DNA from: Trichoderma breve
Taxonomy: Eukaryota > Ascomycota > Sordariomycetes > Hypocreales > Hypocreaceae
Assembly: GCF_028502605.1 (NCBI RefSeq)
Contig: NC_079237.1
Span: 3,348,001 to 3,412,000, forward strand
Length of the DNA stretch: 64,000 nt
Direction of reading: 5' to 3'
The notes below the pieces were generated by a model. The model searched no databases and had not been told where the DNA came from. It saw nothing but the letters and a program-made list of their open reading frames with translations. The position numbers and the translations under genes are program-made. Position 1 is the first letter of the stretch; each line of letters starts with the position of its first letter. Shown here one piece after another: positions 33,603 through 46,100 of the stretch.

Positions 33603-34394
33603 ATGGCCTCCGTTACGATACGGCCCGCATCCCCGGCCGATGCCCCCGCCATCGCCGCCGTGCACTACCGCGCGCAGGAGAAATACCACGGCTTCTACGG
33701 GGCGTTTTTCGTGCACAGCCCGCGCGACATATTGATTCAGGCGACGGCGAGGGCGGTGAACAAGCCGGAGAATGTGTATTTGGTTGCTGTGGACGAGGAG
33801 GCGAACAAAGTAGTTGGGTTTGTGCGATATGTCGTGGAGGAAGAAAAGAAGAAAGAGGAGAAGGAACAAGAACCTGCTGTTGTTAGTGAGGGTGAGGGTG
33901 AGGTTGATGCTGGGCCGTCGCTTTTTGGTGTCAAGGAGCATTTGAAGGGGTTGTGGGAGGAGTTTAATGAGAAGCAGGTTGCGATGGATGGGTGTTATGA
34001 GAAGGCTGCTGATGGGAAGAGACATATCTGTAAGCATTTTCTTCTTCTTCCTTGGATGGATTCAAACTGACGATGGGGTTAAGATGTAAATCACTTGATG
34101 ATTGATCCCGATTACCAACGCAAGGGCATCGGAGGAAAGTTACTGGCCGCCGTGTTAGCGAGGAGCGATAAAGAGAGGGTTCCGACGTTTTTGATGTCGT
34201 CTGCGGAGTCGCGCGGGTTATATGGCAAGATGGGGTTCGAGATTCTGGGGACGTGGAGGGTTGATAATGGGGATTGGGCGGGAAGGGTGGTTGAGGTGGA
34301 GAAGGGATTGGGGATTGTTGGGAGGGAAGGGCTGGAGGAGGAGTTTAGGGGAGTTGGGGAGGTTGAGGATGTTATGGTGAGGACGGTGAGGTGA
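33603..34394 (+). CDS. GNAT-family N-acetyltransferase
   Basis: Exons 33603-34029 and 34084-34394 (54-bp intron with a CTGAC branch) give 245 residues. The start MASVTIRPASPADAPAIAAVH is the normal first strand and helix of GNAT proteins. The acetyl-CoA pyrophosphate loop is QRKGIGGKLL in exon 2, just after the splice (HIYVNHLMIDPDY). ESRGLYGKMGFE is the usual late helix with the catalytic-region Tyr. A Lys/Glu-rich insert (about residues 80-105) separates the first strands from the core. The family transfers acetyl from acetyl-CoA to amines; proteins of this outline are common in fungal genomes and mostly uncharacterised. The substrate cannot be predicted. Confidence 0.88.
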
Positions 34395-35221
34395 GTGATG
34401 ATGGTGATGTTGAGGTTGGTGTTGATACTGGTGAAGATATCAGGAGATGTGCATGTACATAGAACATTGCTGTATATAAGTTTGTATCAAGCATTATACG
34501 GCGTATCATTAAAGAAGCAATTTGTATAAAAGGATCTGTGAATGGCCTTTGCGGCTCGCTTGACGGGATGGAGAGCGGGTACGGGTATCTGCGTCAAGGG
34601 TCTGCTCTAGTGCTGAGATGCAGATGGAGATGATGAACTTTAACTGTGCCGGATGATTTACATTAGTGTTGATAGACACCAATCTGGGGGTACCTAGTAG
34701 TACCTATGATACCCACCGACCAACTACTTCCAATCTATCTTATATGTGTCTTGTGCAATGGCTAAATATCCAAATGCTCTTACATAGACGAAAGGCATCA
34801 CTCATTGCTGCCCAACCTGATCAACTGATATTTAACCTGTGCTACCCTACATTTACACGGGCCCTAAATGACGGTCCGTTTTTTAGCGCACGTGCTGGTG
34901 CCCCAAACCCCAGCCAAGCTCCCTTCTGCAAGTATCAGGTACCGCGCCGCACGCCTCAGATACGCGCAAAGCACAGGTCCGGGCTACCCCACCGCTTTCA
35001 CCGCCTGGGATTCGCCGGGCATCATCACAAGCACTCCAACGTCCTTGTCCCTTGTCCGCCCAGTCTTGTCCTGTCCTGTGCTGTCGCCAATCCACCTTTG
35101 AACCTCCCCGCCTCTGCCCGGATCCCCGCGCCTCAGACGAGCTGCGAGTGCGAGGCATTTGCATTTGCTCCGATCTTTGCAGTCGACACAGCGTCGAGCC
35201 AGACATGACTCGGCCAGAGCC
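34395..35221. other. Intergenic region upstream of FHIP
   Basis: About 0.83 kb. The distal half is AT-rich and the proximal half C-rich with several GTCCTGTCC-like words near 35045-35085. No gene was recognised. Confidence 0.45.
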
Positions 35222-38200
35222 ATGGATTTCGTGAGCAGCCCTTCATGAACAATAAGGGGGAGAGATGATCCCCTCAGGACGCTGAGCCTGAGCGGGAAAA
35301 AGAAAAAAAGAGAAAACGTGCGTGGGATCCGAGTCTAACGCATCCTTGTCTGTGCAGTGGTCGCGCTTGTTAAGCCCCCTCTCCTCCGGGAGCTCTCGTC
35401 AGGACCAGGCAAAGGACCCTGCCAAGCGTCTTCATCGCTTCGAGAAGGAATATGCCGGCTTGTTGGTGAGTTTGTCCTCCCTTTTTGCTCTTCTCTGGTG
35501 CTTTACAGTCTGTCGTGGCCATCTTGCGCTTTCGTGCGTGCTAACAGCAACAATCTTGCCCTCCCCTAGTCCATCTGGCGCAAATCTACGAACCTGTCCC
35601 AAGACATCGACGCCGCCGAAACCGTCGAGATCAGGCTTCAAGAGCTGACCAACATCCTCAGCGACGAGAGCCGACGCCCGCTGCCGCATCCATGTATCCA
35701 GTATGCCTCGATCAAGCAGATATACGTGCCCATCGGCAAGATTGCTACCTCGTCCTACAATGAGTGGATCATAAAGGAGGCTGTCCTCTTCTTTGCAACG
35801 CTCATCGAGAGCGAGGAGGAGGCTTTTGTTGAAAATCACACCTTTTCCGCCAGTCTGACAAATCTGCTGGTGCGCATTACAGGAGTCAACAGCGCTCGTC
35901 TCGGGCTGGATACCGAGTCACGCGTCGTGGAGCTGGCTTTCAACATCACCACCAAGATCCGCCTGGACCCCGAGATCCTTCCTGCTTGGTTTAAGACGCA
36001 GCAGGATGTCAACCGTCCGAGTGACAGAGCCGCGAGTGTCCGGGACAAGTTCGCTGGCCGAACTAAGAGGGCTGACTTTCCACTCTTTTACATCCTGATG
36101 GACTATATCCACCACGAGGGCAAGGTCGGCGACTTTGCGCGCACTGGTCTTTTATACATCATCGAGGCTGCGTCGAGCTCCGAGTCCCTGGAGCAATGGA
36201 TTGTCGAGAGCGATCTGTCCACTCTCATGGCCACTGGTTTGGGAGCCTTGTACAGTCAGCTAAGTCGGAAACTCGTCATCGATCACCTGCCAAACAACCT
36301 GCCACCTATCCTCGCCCTCTCCGACTATCAACACCCTACATCCAACTACGAAATTGTGAGCTCTTGCTCTAGCGAGTTTCAGTCCCACCTCGAGACCTTT
36401 TTGTCCCACCTTTTGTTTTGGCAGGACGTCTTGAATCATTGCAAATCAGTCGAAGTCAAGTCGACACTGCTGGAGCACTTTCAGGTTATTTTCTTACAGC
36501 AGCTTCTGTAAGTCTTAATGCCCCCCCCCCCCCCCCCCCCCCCTGATATTTGCGCAATGCAGAGGTTCGTGCGCTAATGACCAACTATTCTAGATACCCA
36601 TCATTGCTTGAGTCGTCCGATATAGACGGAGGCTCGTCTGTGGCAGTTTTGACCTACCTCCGCCGCATCATTGAATCCCTGGATCACCCCGACATGATCA
36701 ACCTCATTCTTCACTATCTTTTAGCCTTGCCCGAAACTGTTCCCTCGCAAGGCCCTCCCTCAGGGACTGCCATAAGCGCTGCTCGCCAGCGGAAATCCAT
36801 GGATCTCGCTACCATGATGGCGGAAAAGCCCGATACAACCGCGACTCCTCTCCTTTTCAACCTGGTGGATCTTATTCTTGCCTGTCTCCGATCGCGCAAC
36901 CAGCAGACCATTTACGTGACTCTCCAGCTAGTATCAGCAATTGTTAAAAGGCACCATCGATATGCAGTCCTCACCCTCCTCCGAACCGACATGTTCCCTA
37001 AAAACAACATCAATCGAACTGTGGGTGCTCACGAGCAAGAAATCGAGTACTTGATGGCCCTGGCAGAAAGCGTTGGCGGCCGAGACGACTTTAACGAGAC
37101 GTACGAGAGCATCTTGAAAGACACCATGGCTCGGCTTGAGAGTCACCCGTGCTCTCTAAGACTTGTCGCCCCTAGGCTGTCACAGCACAATCACAAGCTG
37201 CCTACAATTCCAGACAGTCTTCCAGGCGCACCCAAAGACGTGCGGGAGCACACTCTTCGCCATGACGATCTTTTACTCAACTCTATCCTTGACTTGATGG
37301 AAAACTTTTTCATGAATCCGGTGGAGACGAATCTGTCAGTCACTGATACTATCGTGGACATGGCGATATGTGGCTACATGAGCATCGAAGGGTGGCTGGC
37401 TCGGAGCCCCGGCAGCTACGTCTATGTCGAGGACGAGCGGCAGTCAAAGTCTGATGAAAAGAAGGAAACTAAATCACAGCAGGATGGAGAGGGCGATGAA
37501 GAGACGCAAACAGAAACGGGGGCAGATGCCGAGACTGAGATTGGTGATCGATCGCTGGCTGATGAGCTCGGATCGCAAGATGATGCTTACTCGGTTGGCG
37601 GCTTCTCTACATTCTCAGACGATACGGAGGCAGATCGTCTGGACTCGATGGAAAAGTGCAGGCGTCGGCCCAAGTGGACTCAGGACTCTCTACCTAGAAT
37701 CCTCATCGTGCTCAAGCGTCTCTGCGACCAAGTCGAGGCATTCAAGCAGACGGTGCCCCGGTTTGACGAGCTCCTCCAGCAGCGCCGGGAAGCATTCCAG
37801 ACTGCGGATTCAATTCTGGACAACCCTCCGCCCCCTCCTGTTCTGAGGACCCCACCGCCACGACCTAGCTCCAGCCTTGACGAAGTTATCCGGTCTGTAT
37901 CTCCGTCGCGTCCAACTGGACTCGAGGGTTTCGCCCAGCGGCTACTTTCTGAACTCGGAACGCCCAGCCGCTCTGTCACCCCTAGGGGACGCAAGAATAG
38001 TACTCGAACATCCGGTGCTTCCACGCCCTTTAACGTGTCGGACCTGCTCTCTCCCAGCCCCATGCCAAACACCTCCAAGCCACTGCCTGACCCCAACAGG
38101 ATTGCTCTTAGCCGGAGTCTATCCCCTTCAAGTGCTCAGAGCGAAGCCGGTGGGCACCAACACCGAGGCAGTCGGCAGGGTTCAATAGTCGTTCAACCGG

Positions 38201-38571
38201 CGGATTTCGCTGCCGTGGACCAAAGCATTCTCGCCCGGATGGTAACCCTGCCAGGCGATCATGTCAAGCCGATACAATTGGACTTGGAAGGGAAACCAAC
38301 TCCCGATGTTCCCGAGTCTTTATTCTCGGGAGACGAACTGTCCAGCCTGGACGGATATGATAGCAGTGCGGACCGAAGCGAGGTTGCCACTGAGCCAACG
38401 GTGGTGACTGAAACGACTGACAACGCCGAGCCAACCAGCCCGACGAATGAGAACATGGTGTCGGTATCGCATGTTATTACCAATGTGCTCATCTACCAAG
38501 GGTTCCTTCTGGAGCTGGCTAGTTTGATGCAAGTCCGGGCTGGGTTGTTCAACGAGGTGCGGTTTGTTTGA
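35222..38571 (+). CDS. fhipA: FHF-complex subunit, FHIP/RAI16-like protein
   Basis: Exons 35222-35230 (only MDF), 35358-35465, 35570-36507 and 36594-38571 give 1010 residues. The 9-bp first exon is required for the family's MDFWSRLL start. Helical-repeat sequence with SIWRKSTNLSQDI, FFATLIESEE, FPLFYILMDYIHHEGKVGDFARTGLLYI and, after the third intron, YPSLLESSD matches the RAI16/FHIP family (PF10257). In filamentous fungi this protein joins Hook and FTS to couple early endosomes to dynein for long-range transport. The C-terminal third (about residues 690-1010) is acidic then Ser/Pro-rich and probably disordered (NPPPPPVLRTPPPRPSS). The final about 30 residues (VLIYQGFLLELASLMQVRAG) are again family-like. 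The third intron contains a 23-C homopolymer. Confidence 0.92.
36521..36543 (+). repeat. Poly-C run (23 C) inside an FHIP intron
   Basis: An uninterrupted 23-base C tract lies 13 bp after the donor of intron 3 (36508-36593). The branch region GCTAATGA and acceptor TAG remain downstream, so splicing should still be possible. Its length may vary between isolates or be inexact in the assembly. Confidence 0.9.
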
Positions 38572-41500
38572 TGATGCTGAATAATGAATGCCACTTGCTC
38601 TATGATAGAATATTTTTCCCTCCTTCGGAGAATAAAAGAAGTTTCCACGGGAAGTTACTCGGGGCAGCGTGATTGTCTACGGTGCCATGTTGTTAATGTG
38701 TGTGTGTGTGGGTTTGAGGGTGTTGTTGTAGTAGGAGCATCGTGCATACTGTATACCTAAGCTGCATGCACCGGAAGAAGCATCCGTCTTTTTGAGTGGT
38801 TTTTGAGGGGGTGGGAAACTTGACAGAGTGCTGATTTCATTTGTTCATCTTATTGTTTGTTGCTTGATCCCTCATACCCTGACCACACCCCCCTGGTCAC
38901 TTTATGGATGGCATATGAGTAAGGAAGCGGAGTTGGCAATTCAGCCGACGGGTTTATTGCAGATGAGTTTACGATATTCCCTTTTTGCGTGTTTGTATGT
39001 GTGTACGGTGTACTCTATGTACTATGTAGGAGAGCAGATGTGCCGTATGCCGGCTTGGCTGTGAAAGGTCCATGGAAAACAGACCGACTGACAGGCATTT
39101 CTTGTTATGTGTTTTGCTGGCTTGCACTGTGTGAGTTGAAGTGATGTGTCGGGATGGGATGGGATGGCCTGCAGATGAAGTGCATGGCCATGTCCGATTA
39201 GCGACGGATGGTTCCGTGCTGAGTGAGGCTGTAGGTGAAAGCGGATGAAGTGTTCCGGTTGATGAGTTTCCGGGGCCGGAGGACGGATGTGTTTGTGAGA
39301 CGGATGGAGGGTTTCGGAACCCGGAGGTTGAGCTGGAGGGAGCTGGAGCGGTTCCGGGTTTTTGGGACGGGGATGGGGTATGGGGGGATTAATTTGTCGT
39401 CTGGGGATGTGGATTTTGCGTTTACGGGTTTATTTAGTATATATAAGCTTATGTGGACGCTTGTGCTGAATTGTTTCTTCCTTTTACTCTTGCTGGAGTT
39501 GCTCTTGATATGAAGCGAACGTACTTTGGTCTTTTTTCTGCCCTTGAATGGTTCACTTTATCTTCTAGAACTTACTTGTATTAGGAGAGCAACGCAATGA
39601 CGTGACCTAGCTTCTTCGCTTTTTGAGCTTCATTGTCGACAATACAGCTGCCTTAGTTCACAAGATGTCAGCAGCATTTGCTGATAGAGATTGCTTCACC
39701 AAGCAGATTTGATAATGGGCCTTTACTCAGCGAAATCCATTCTACCTACGAGGCTTGCAGCAACACTGCCGTTGAAGTCGACCTTTTTCGCCGATACTGA
39801 TATGTACTGGACTGCATCGCGCTACTAGTACTGTCGTCCCCTCCGCTTGTTATACCGGCTATTTACGATTACCCTCGCGGCAAACATCATTGTCGGCTGG
39901 TAAAATAAATGGTTGGGTGTGAAGGAGCGGGAAAGAGCTTCTTTGATGGTTAAATCATTCGAGCCCGAAAGAGAATCGCGTTACATGAGATTTTGCAGGG
40001 AATGATTTGTCCAGTACGATGGCTGACATGAGGCTTGCCCTGTGCATCACGAGGTACTGAAGCGTCACCAGCACCTTTGAGCATCGATCGAACTGGGCTT
40101 TGCATTTAAGAAAAGGGGGGAAACTCAAAGGTAATTGCGATGATGCCCTTTGTTGTTGAGCTTGGATTCAGAAGAGGGAGATGATGCTCCGACTTTTGTC
40201 AGTGTGTCTCATATAGTTCATCGCCCTGCTCACAGGCCGCCCAAAGCTCTCGGAACAACACCCGCCACTACATGCATGTTTGCTTCCATCCCTAGGGGGT
40301 AAGGTACCCGTGCGCACACGCATCCCTCCCTGGCAACTATAAAAAGAGCAAGGCAACAAAGAGAAGAAAACAAGGTTGAGGCTAAGACAGTTGGACGGGC
40401 GGTTTGAGACATGCGTAGGTCAGACGAGACAAGTCACGCCAAAAAATTGAGACAAGACAAGACGCTTCGATGTAAGACATTGGAAGGATGACGGGCATCA
40501 CGGGTTAGGGATTGAATTGATCGGCGAGAGAGGGATTGGAGCGATGCTACTTTGGATGGGTAAGCTTAATTGCGCGGTTGACAGGGCTTAATGTGGCCTG
40601 TTTGTGTTGTTGTGTTATGTTGCTGCGTAAGTACAGCTGTTATTACAGGTAACTGTCATCACTGCAACTTGTCGAGATGATCATCAACTCAGTAGGTCAT
40701 GTCAGCACTGAGACTTGCAACTTGCAGTAAACCATCATAGGTAATCACCAGCAAGTATTAGCATTGAACCCTGAACTATTTGCTGTTTAAGCTCGTCTGA
40801 TGGCGCATCGAATACGGGGTTTAGCGTGGGCCGAAACCTCGTCACGCTCTTCTCACGTGCTGCCGCTGCAGCGCACCTCTAACTGCAAGAGGCAGTCGCC
40901 GAACCTCTTCGTAATTCATTGCATTGATCCTTCGCACATCGTCAAACCAACAGCCTGTGGCAAATCGGTGAATCCATGCGGATTGTCACTCGTTGAGTCG
41001 CATCGCAGCGGTTATTCTCAGTTTATACTGACTCTGCAGTACAGTAGGCACAGAACCAGCGCCAGAAAAAAAAAGAAATGGGACGCGCCACCTGCACTCC
41101 GGAAAATTTGCAATAGAGCCAAGCCTGCCTTTTCGTTCCTGGGCGATATCTAGCCGCTCCATTAGCCGGCAAACTGGACTGGCAATTTTACCAGCATCAT
41201 GGCGCTCTTCAGCTATTGGGCACGTCAGCTTATGGTGCGGCGCAGCAGCCAATCACGGCGGCCCGAGTGGCCTCGTTCAAAGGGTTCTAGACGCCGGGCC
41301 ATGAAGCTGTTTAAGAACGACTAGACGAATGCAGGATCCACTGGGCAAGACTGGGGTGGGAAGAATCCAGAGTCCAGAATCCAGAGTCCAGAGAGGAAGG
41401 CCGAGAGGACAAAAGGCTTAAATACAGAGTTATGTTTTAGCCAAATTGTCGGATGGCCATCGATATTGCAACCATCCTATCCAGTTCGGAGAGGAGGGGA

Positions 41501-41949
41501 TCCTACGAGGATTGTCGACGTTGGACCTCGATGGATTTCTCCCAACAACAGCCTAAGCAGCTCAGCCCGTGCCCGTATCGTATTTGAGACAAACGTCAAA
41601 AAGGCACAGCCCGGCTCCATCTGTGCCTGTGTTGGCGCAGCGCTAGCACGATGCTCTAAGACAGCTTAATCTCACGTATTTGTTCCCTACACGACAAGGA
41701 GGAGCTCAAAGGAGTATGTAAGGCCGTCGTATTGGCTCCGTCGTGCTTCCTAGCTTCAGCCGGGGGTGGTTCGCTTTCTTCTTTATGCGGCCGTAATTTC
41801 TCTTTCTCTCTTTCGCGCTCTTTGTCCTCGTCGTCGTTGTCACCATCGTGAGCGGTTTTCGCTCTTTGTTCTTGTCGTCGCGTGATCGTGAAATCACACT
41901 TGTGAGAGAGACAAAGAACAGCGACCCCAACTTTCAGTTCAGCAGCAAT
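38572..41949. other. Long intergenic region between FHIP and the GT32 gene
   Basis: About 3.4 kb without a convincing gene. Visible items: a (GT)n tract at about 38697-38711, CCAGAATCCAGAGTCCAGA-type short direct repeats near 41367-41393, and a TATATATAAG stretch near 39437. Open frames such as 39235-39513 and 40800-41153 have no domain and unlikely composition. The 3' part is the promoter and leader of the GT32 gene. Confidence 0.45.
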
Positions 41950-43100
41950 ATGCTTCTCCACGAAAAGCAAGACTCGTTCTCGCCGCTGAGGCAGATCCTG
42001 GGCCATGTCTCGCAGCGCCGCTACCGAAACTACGCCGCCGTCGGCATCGCCCTGGTGCTGCTCTCTATGGTCTGGCTGAGCGGCAGCCTGACGCTTCACT
42101 CGAGCAGGCAAAAGTTCCACGACGACTATGTTAGCAACCGCGTGCCCGAATGGACCAGCCGGGTCAACAAGTCCAACGATAGCCACCTGATTCCCGCCAA
42201 TATCTGGCAGATAGTCTTGCCCAAGACTCAGCCGTTTATGGGCGATCCGAATCACGTTCATATAGACGCCAGACAGCTTGAATTTACCGCTTCCTGGCTA
42301 GCCACGAACCCAGACTGGCAATAGTACGTCTATCCAGTGGCCCCATCTTCCCGTGGTTGCTATCCCACGACTATATGTCTTCTATTTACTAATCTATACT
42401 GTTTAATCCCTGCAGCACTCTGGTTGGCCAGAAGGGTGGTAACGAGTTCGTCGAGAGCCACTTCAAAACCAACCCCAAGATCATCGAGACCTACCACAAC
42501 ATCAGCAACGTGGGCCAAAAGTCGGATTTCCTGCGATACCTTCTCCTCAGCGTTTACGGCGGCGTCTACACAGACACCGACACCGTCGCCCTCAAGCCCG
42601 TCGACGTCTGGGTCCCGGAAGCCTTCCGGAACAAAGCCCGTCTTATAGTGGGGATTGAATTCGATCGCCGTGACGGCGGCCCGTGGGCCGACATCCCCCA
42701 CTGGCTCCAGTTCTGCCAGTGGACCATTGCTGCTGCTCCTGGCCATCCTGTCTTTACCAGAATGGTGAACCGCGTGCTGAACTCTCTCGACGACTTGTCG
42801 GCTCTTCACGGGGTGCCTATTAGCCAGCTCAAGCCCGAGAGCTTCGAGGTCATGAACTCGACCGGACCAGCGGCCTGGACCGACATGGTCTTTGAGCAGC
42901 TGCAAGTGTACAACCCTCTTCTCAACGATACTCAGGATCTGTCCTTTATGGAGGAGCCCACCCTCATCGGCGACATTTTGATCCTGCCCATTGACGGCTT
43001 CGGCATGGGCCAGGACCACTCAAAAAGCACAAACGACGGAAGTATTCCCCCGACGGCCATGATGAGACACATGTTCCAGGGATCATGGAGAGGAGACTAA
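41950..43100 (+). CDS. GT32 glycosyltransferase, Och1-like (Golgi type II membrane protein)
   Basis: Exons 41950-42323 and 42416-43100 (92-bp intron) give 352 residues. A short cytosolic tail of about 27 residues precedes one membrane span (YAAVGIALVLLSMVWLSGSL, about residues 28-47), so the catalytic part faces the Golgi lumen. IWQIVLPK, then after the splice YTLVG and SDFLRYLLLSVYGGVYTDTDT, form the sugar-binding core. The DTD is the metal-binding DXD of Gly_transf_sug enzymes. TGPAAWTDMVF near the C terminus is also typical of Och1/Hoc1 relatives. These add alpha-1,6-mannose to N-glycans or act in related mannan steps. Several paralogs usually exist, so a one-to-one match to Och1 is not claimed. 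The frame open upstream to 41848 has no ATG, which fixes the start. Confidence 0.88.
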
Positions 43101-46100
43101 ATGTGGGAGATGTGTGTTCTTTTGTATAAATAATGGGATTGTACTTTTTTTTTTTTTTTTTTTTTTTTTATGAGGAAGCGTTTTTGGCTATGGACATGAT
43201 ATACGTTACAAAGCATCTTGTGTCAAATGAGCTTTGTTTATGAGTTTGGCACTTTTGGGTTATACGGCCTCTGGGGCGATTCCGTATTGCTTCTTTTTTT
43301 TTTTTTTTTTTATGTATATAGTAGGGATATACCAGAATCTGTTATTTTGATGAATGCTTGCGTTTTGATGGTTTGAATTGTTGTGTTTGGATTGGGTGCT
43401 GCTTTTCTTGTTGTAGCGAATTGTGTACGTTATGTGTATGATAGAGATTGAGAAGAGTCTGAGAAACAAGGGGAGATATAGTACAGATGTGTATTATTTG
43501 GAGTCACTTATACACTAGACGCCAAGATTCGCGTGTCCATTATCAAGGTCACGAATTTCTTTCTATCGATGTTTGTTAGAACTTTAGATACATTAGAGAT
43601 GATATTCAGCGATACGCTAAAGCAATCGGAGTCTACTTCTTCTGGCCTGAGCTGTTAAACGACAAAAATGGAGATCAAGTTTCTTTCTAGGGTACATCAA
43701 TAGAGCTCTTGACCTTATCAGTCTGAGAGTGGAGTCTCGTTGCACATCCCTGCCGTGCCTTGCTTTGCTCTTTTTGTCAGTAGGCGACCTTGAATCTTCG
43801 CTCGAATTCATATGTACTAGGAAGAAGAGGATGGTAAAGTATACTTTATGATTGCCTGAAAAAAAAATCGTGGTTCTGTTTGTTCACTAGTTGTATGAGA
43901 CTCGTGAGGTGTGATATCACGATAGAGAGAAGTAATGATTTTATTGTCAACGGCCGAACATAAGTCGATTCACACAAGGAAATAAGTTTCCTTGCCTATA
44001 GTCATTGTCTTCTGAGCTACAATATCATATTCACCAATTTCATTAAATGCTCTTGATACTTTCGCAACATAACAGTCCAAATAAATATAGAAGTCTCTGT
44101 TTGGAAAAAACGAGCATCTGTATAGGTACGATATAGTAACCAAAACTTCCCTTTTGTTCTTTCAGTTCTTCAAGGCAGTTATGTAAGAATCTACAAGGCT
44201 AGTAAACAAGAGGATAATTACGAGACCCCTCTTAGATTGGCCGGGTAAAAACTATATAAAGGAAGCTTTTGTCCCCCTTTCTTTCGAGAATTTGGCGAGC
44301 AACACACTCTTCAGTTACATCTATCTGGCTGCTGTCTTTATTTTGCAGAGTATTTGTTCAATTTCTCAGCTTTTCATTACCCCTCTCTATATATAGACTC
44401 TCCTCCAATGAATGAATACCTAACATGGGAGAATCGTCCCATAGAACCTGGCAAATTCTCCATGAGCTTTCCGGGGAGCATTCAATAGTATAGATGATGA
44501 TTCCAAGTCAGGTTATTAATGAAGTGTACTGAACCAATATCATATCACCCGTAGCTGTTACAGTGCCCTACATAGCAAGATACTTATAAAAATCTCAAAT
44601 AATCTAAAACTCGTAAGCTATCATGTAAAACTTCCATATCCTTTAACCAAAGCTTCATCATCCAGTAGGACAGTTTCATCCTACATAGCAGCTCCGACTC
44701 TGAATATTCAACAATCATCAAATGGCCCAATGATTCCTCTCATGTCCATCATGCATCTTTCATATCAACGCCCAGCGGACATGACCCTAAACACCCAGGA
44801 CCCTGATGAAACCAAATCACGTCCTGAAGCACGAGAATACAGAATCTACCTCGGCTTACAGCGGGAAACACGGATGAAAACAACCATCCGAAGCTTACCA
44901 GGAAAGCCATGTCCGGCTCATCCATCCTACGCCCAACCCTAAAATATCCTCCTAGACTCACTCCTCCGTCTTTCCTAGCGAAACTCAATGAATCGTGATG
45001 TGTTGCAACGTTAGAGATACCCAATTGCCCCAAATCACCAATCAACACCACGATAATTTTGCAATCTCGGTCTTTTCTACGCTCCCATCATGCTTCACGA
45101 CTGATCCAAGGGGTCATTCTCGGTGAATCTGCAAGGATTTGATCTTGTGACCTCTTGATCCCCTGAATTCGTATTTCGCAAGAACCGGACGCAGTGTTCT
45201 TGCAGTTGACCATTCGTATACGGTACCGTAAAATCAACATTGCGAAGGTATTTGGCCGAGAGTACAGGAAATATTGCATTCCGTGGATTCATTTTCAAAA
45301 GTTCGACCGTGATACCCACAAGAAGCACTCTTCGCCGGATAGACTCCCGGTACAGGGCTTCATGACATTCATATCGGCCTATTTACGGGGTCCCAAGCTG
45401 CAAGACGCTGCTGTTCTCGTTTCATTCGACAGCATCCGGTACTCACCGCCGGGCCGTGCATGAATATCGACATCGAGTGAGGCCTCAATTCTGGTCATCT
45501 GCCACCACGCATCTTCCCTTGAGCCGCCGGGCCGAAGCAAGTCGAAACCGCAGCACCAAAAGTCCAGATAACAAACTCCACTATACGATAACCTCATCAG
45601 CGCTCCCCCACGAAATATACTCCGATGGGTATCTCCCTGTATCCAAACATGGCAGCAATGTTACGAGATAACTGGTAGGCTTCTCGGGCCGACCCCATAC
45701 GCCCGCAATTTTCGATCAATGCAACCGAGGAGAGCCCGAAGGCAGCAAAGATAGATTCAAACACCGTATCCATCGCATTAACCAGTATTTCGACAAGAGA
45801 CGTCGTGTATCCAACTTTCAGAGCAAACATCGAAATCTCCCAACCCCCACGGCGAGAATTGAGGGCTGAAGCTGGTGTTGGCGAGTGTGGAGCTCCCTCT
45901 TGACCGGCGACACGAAATTTGGTACCGAATAAGGCCGTGGTGACGAGCCAGTGCTTGTGAATGTTGCATTGTTGGTAATCTGACATGTGCCTCGCGCAGC
46001 CGACTCGGCGTATCTTTGCTCGGCGAGATAGCTTGCTGTGGGGAGCTCCAGATTATGCCATATTAATTCCGGCGAGGCTGACGAGATGGGATTGAAAACA

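Noticed and set aside
39235..39513. 92-codon frame ending in a Leu-rich stretch
   Set aside because: No start context, homology or intron support; the Leu-rich end comes from a CT-rich tract.
40800..41153. 117-codon frame in the long spacer before the GT32 gene
   Set aside because: Composition is unlike a protein and no domain or splice structure could be found.
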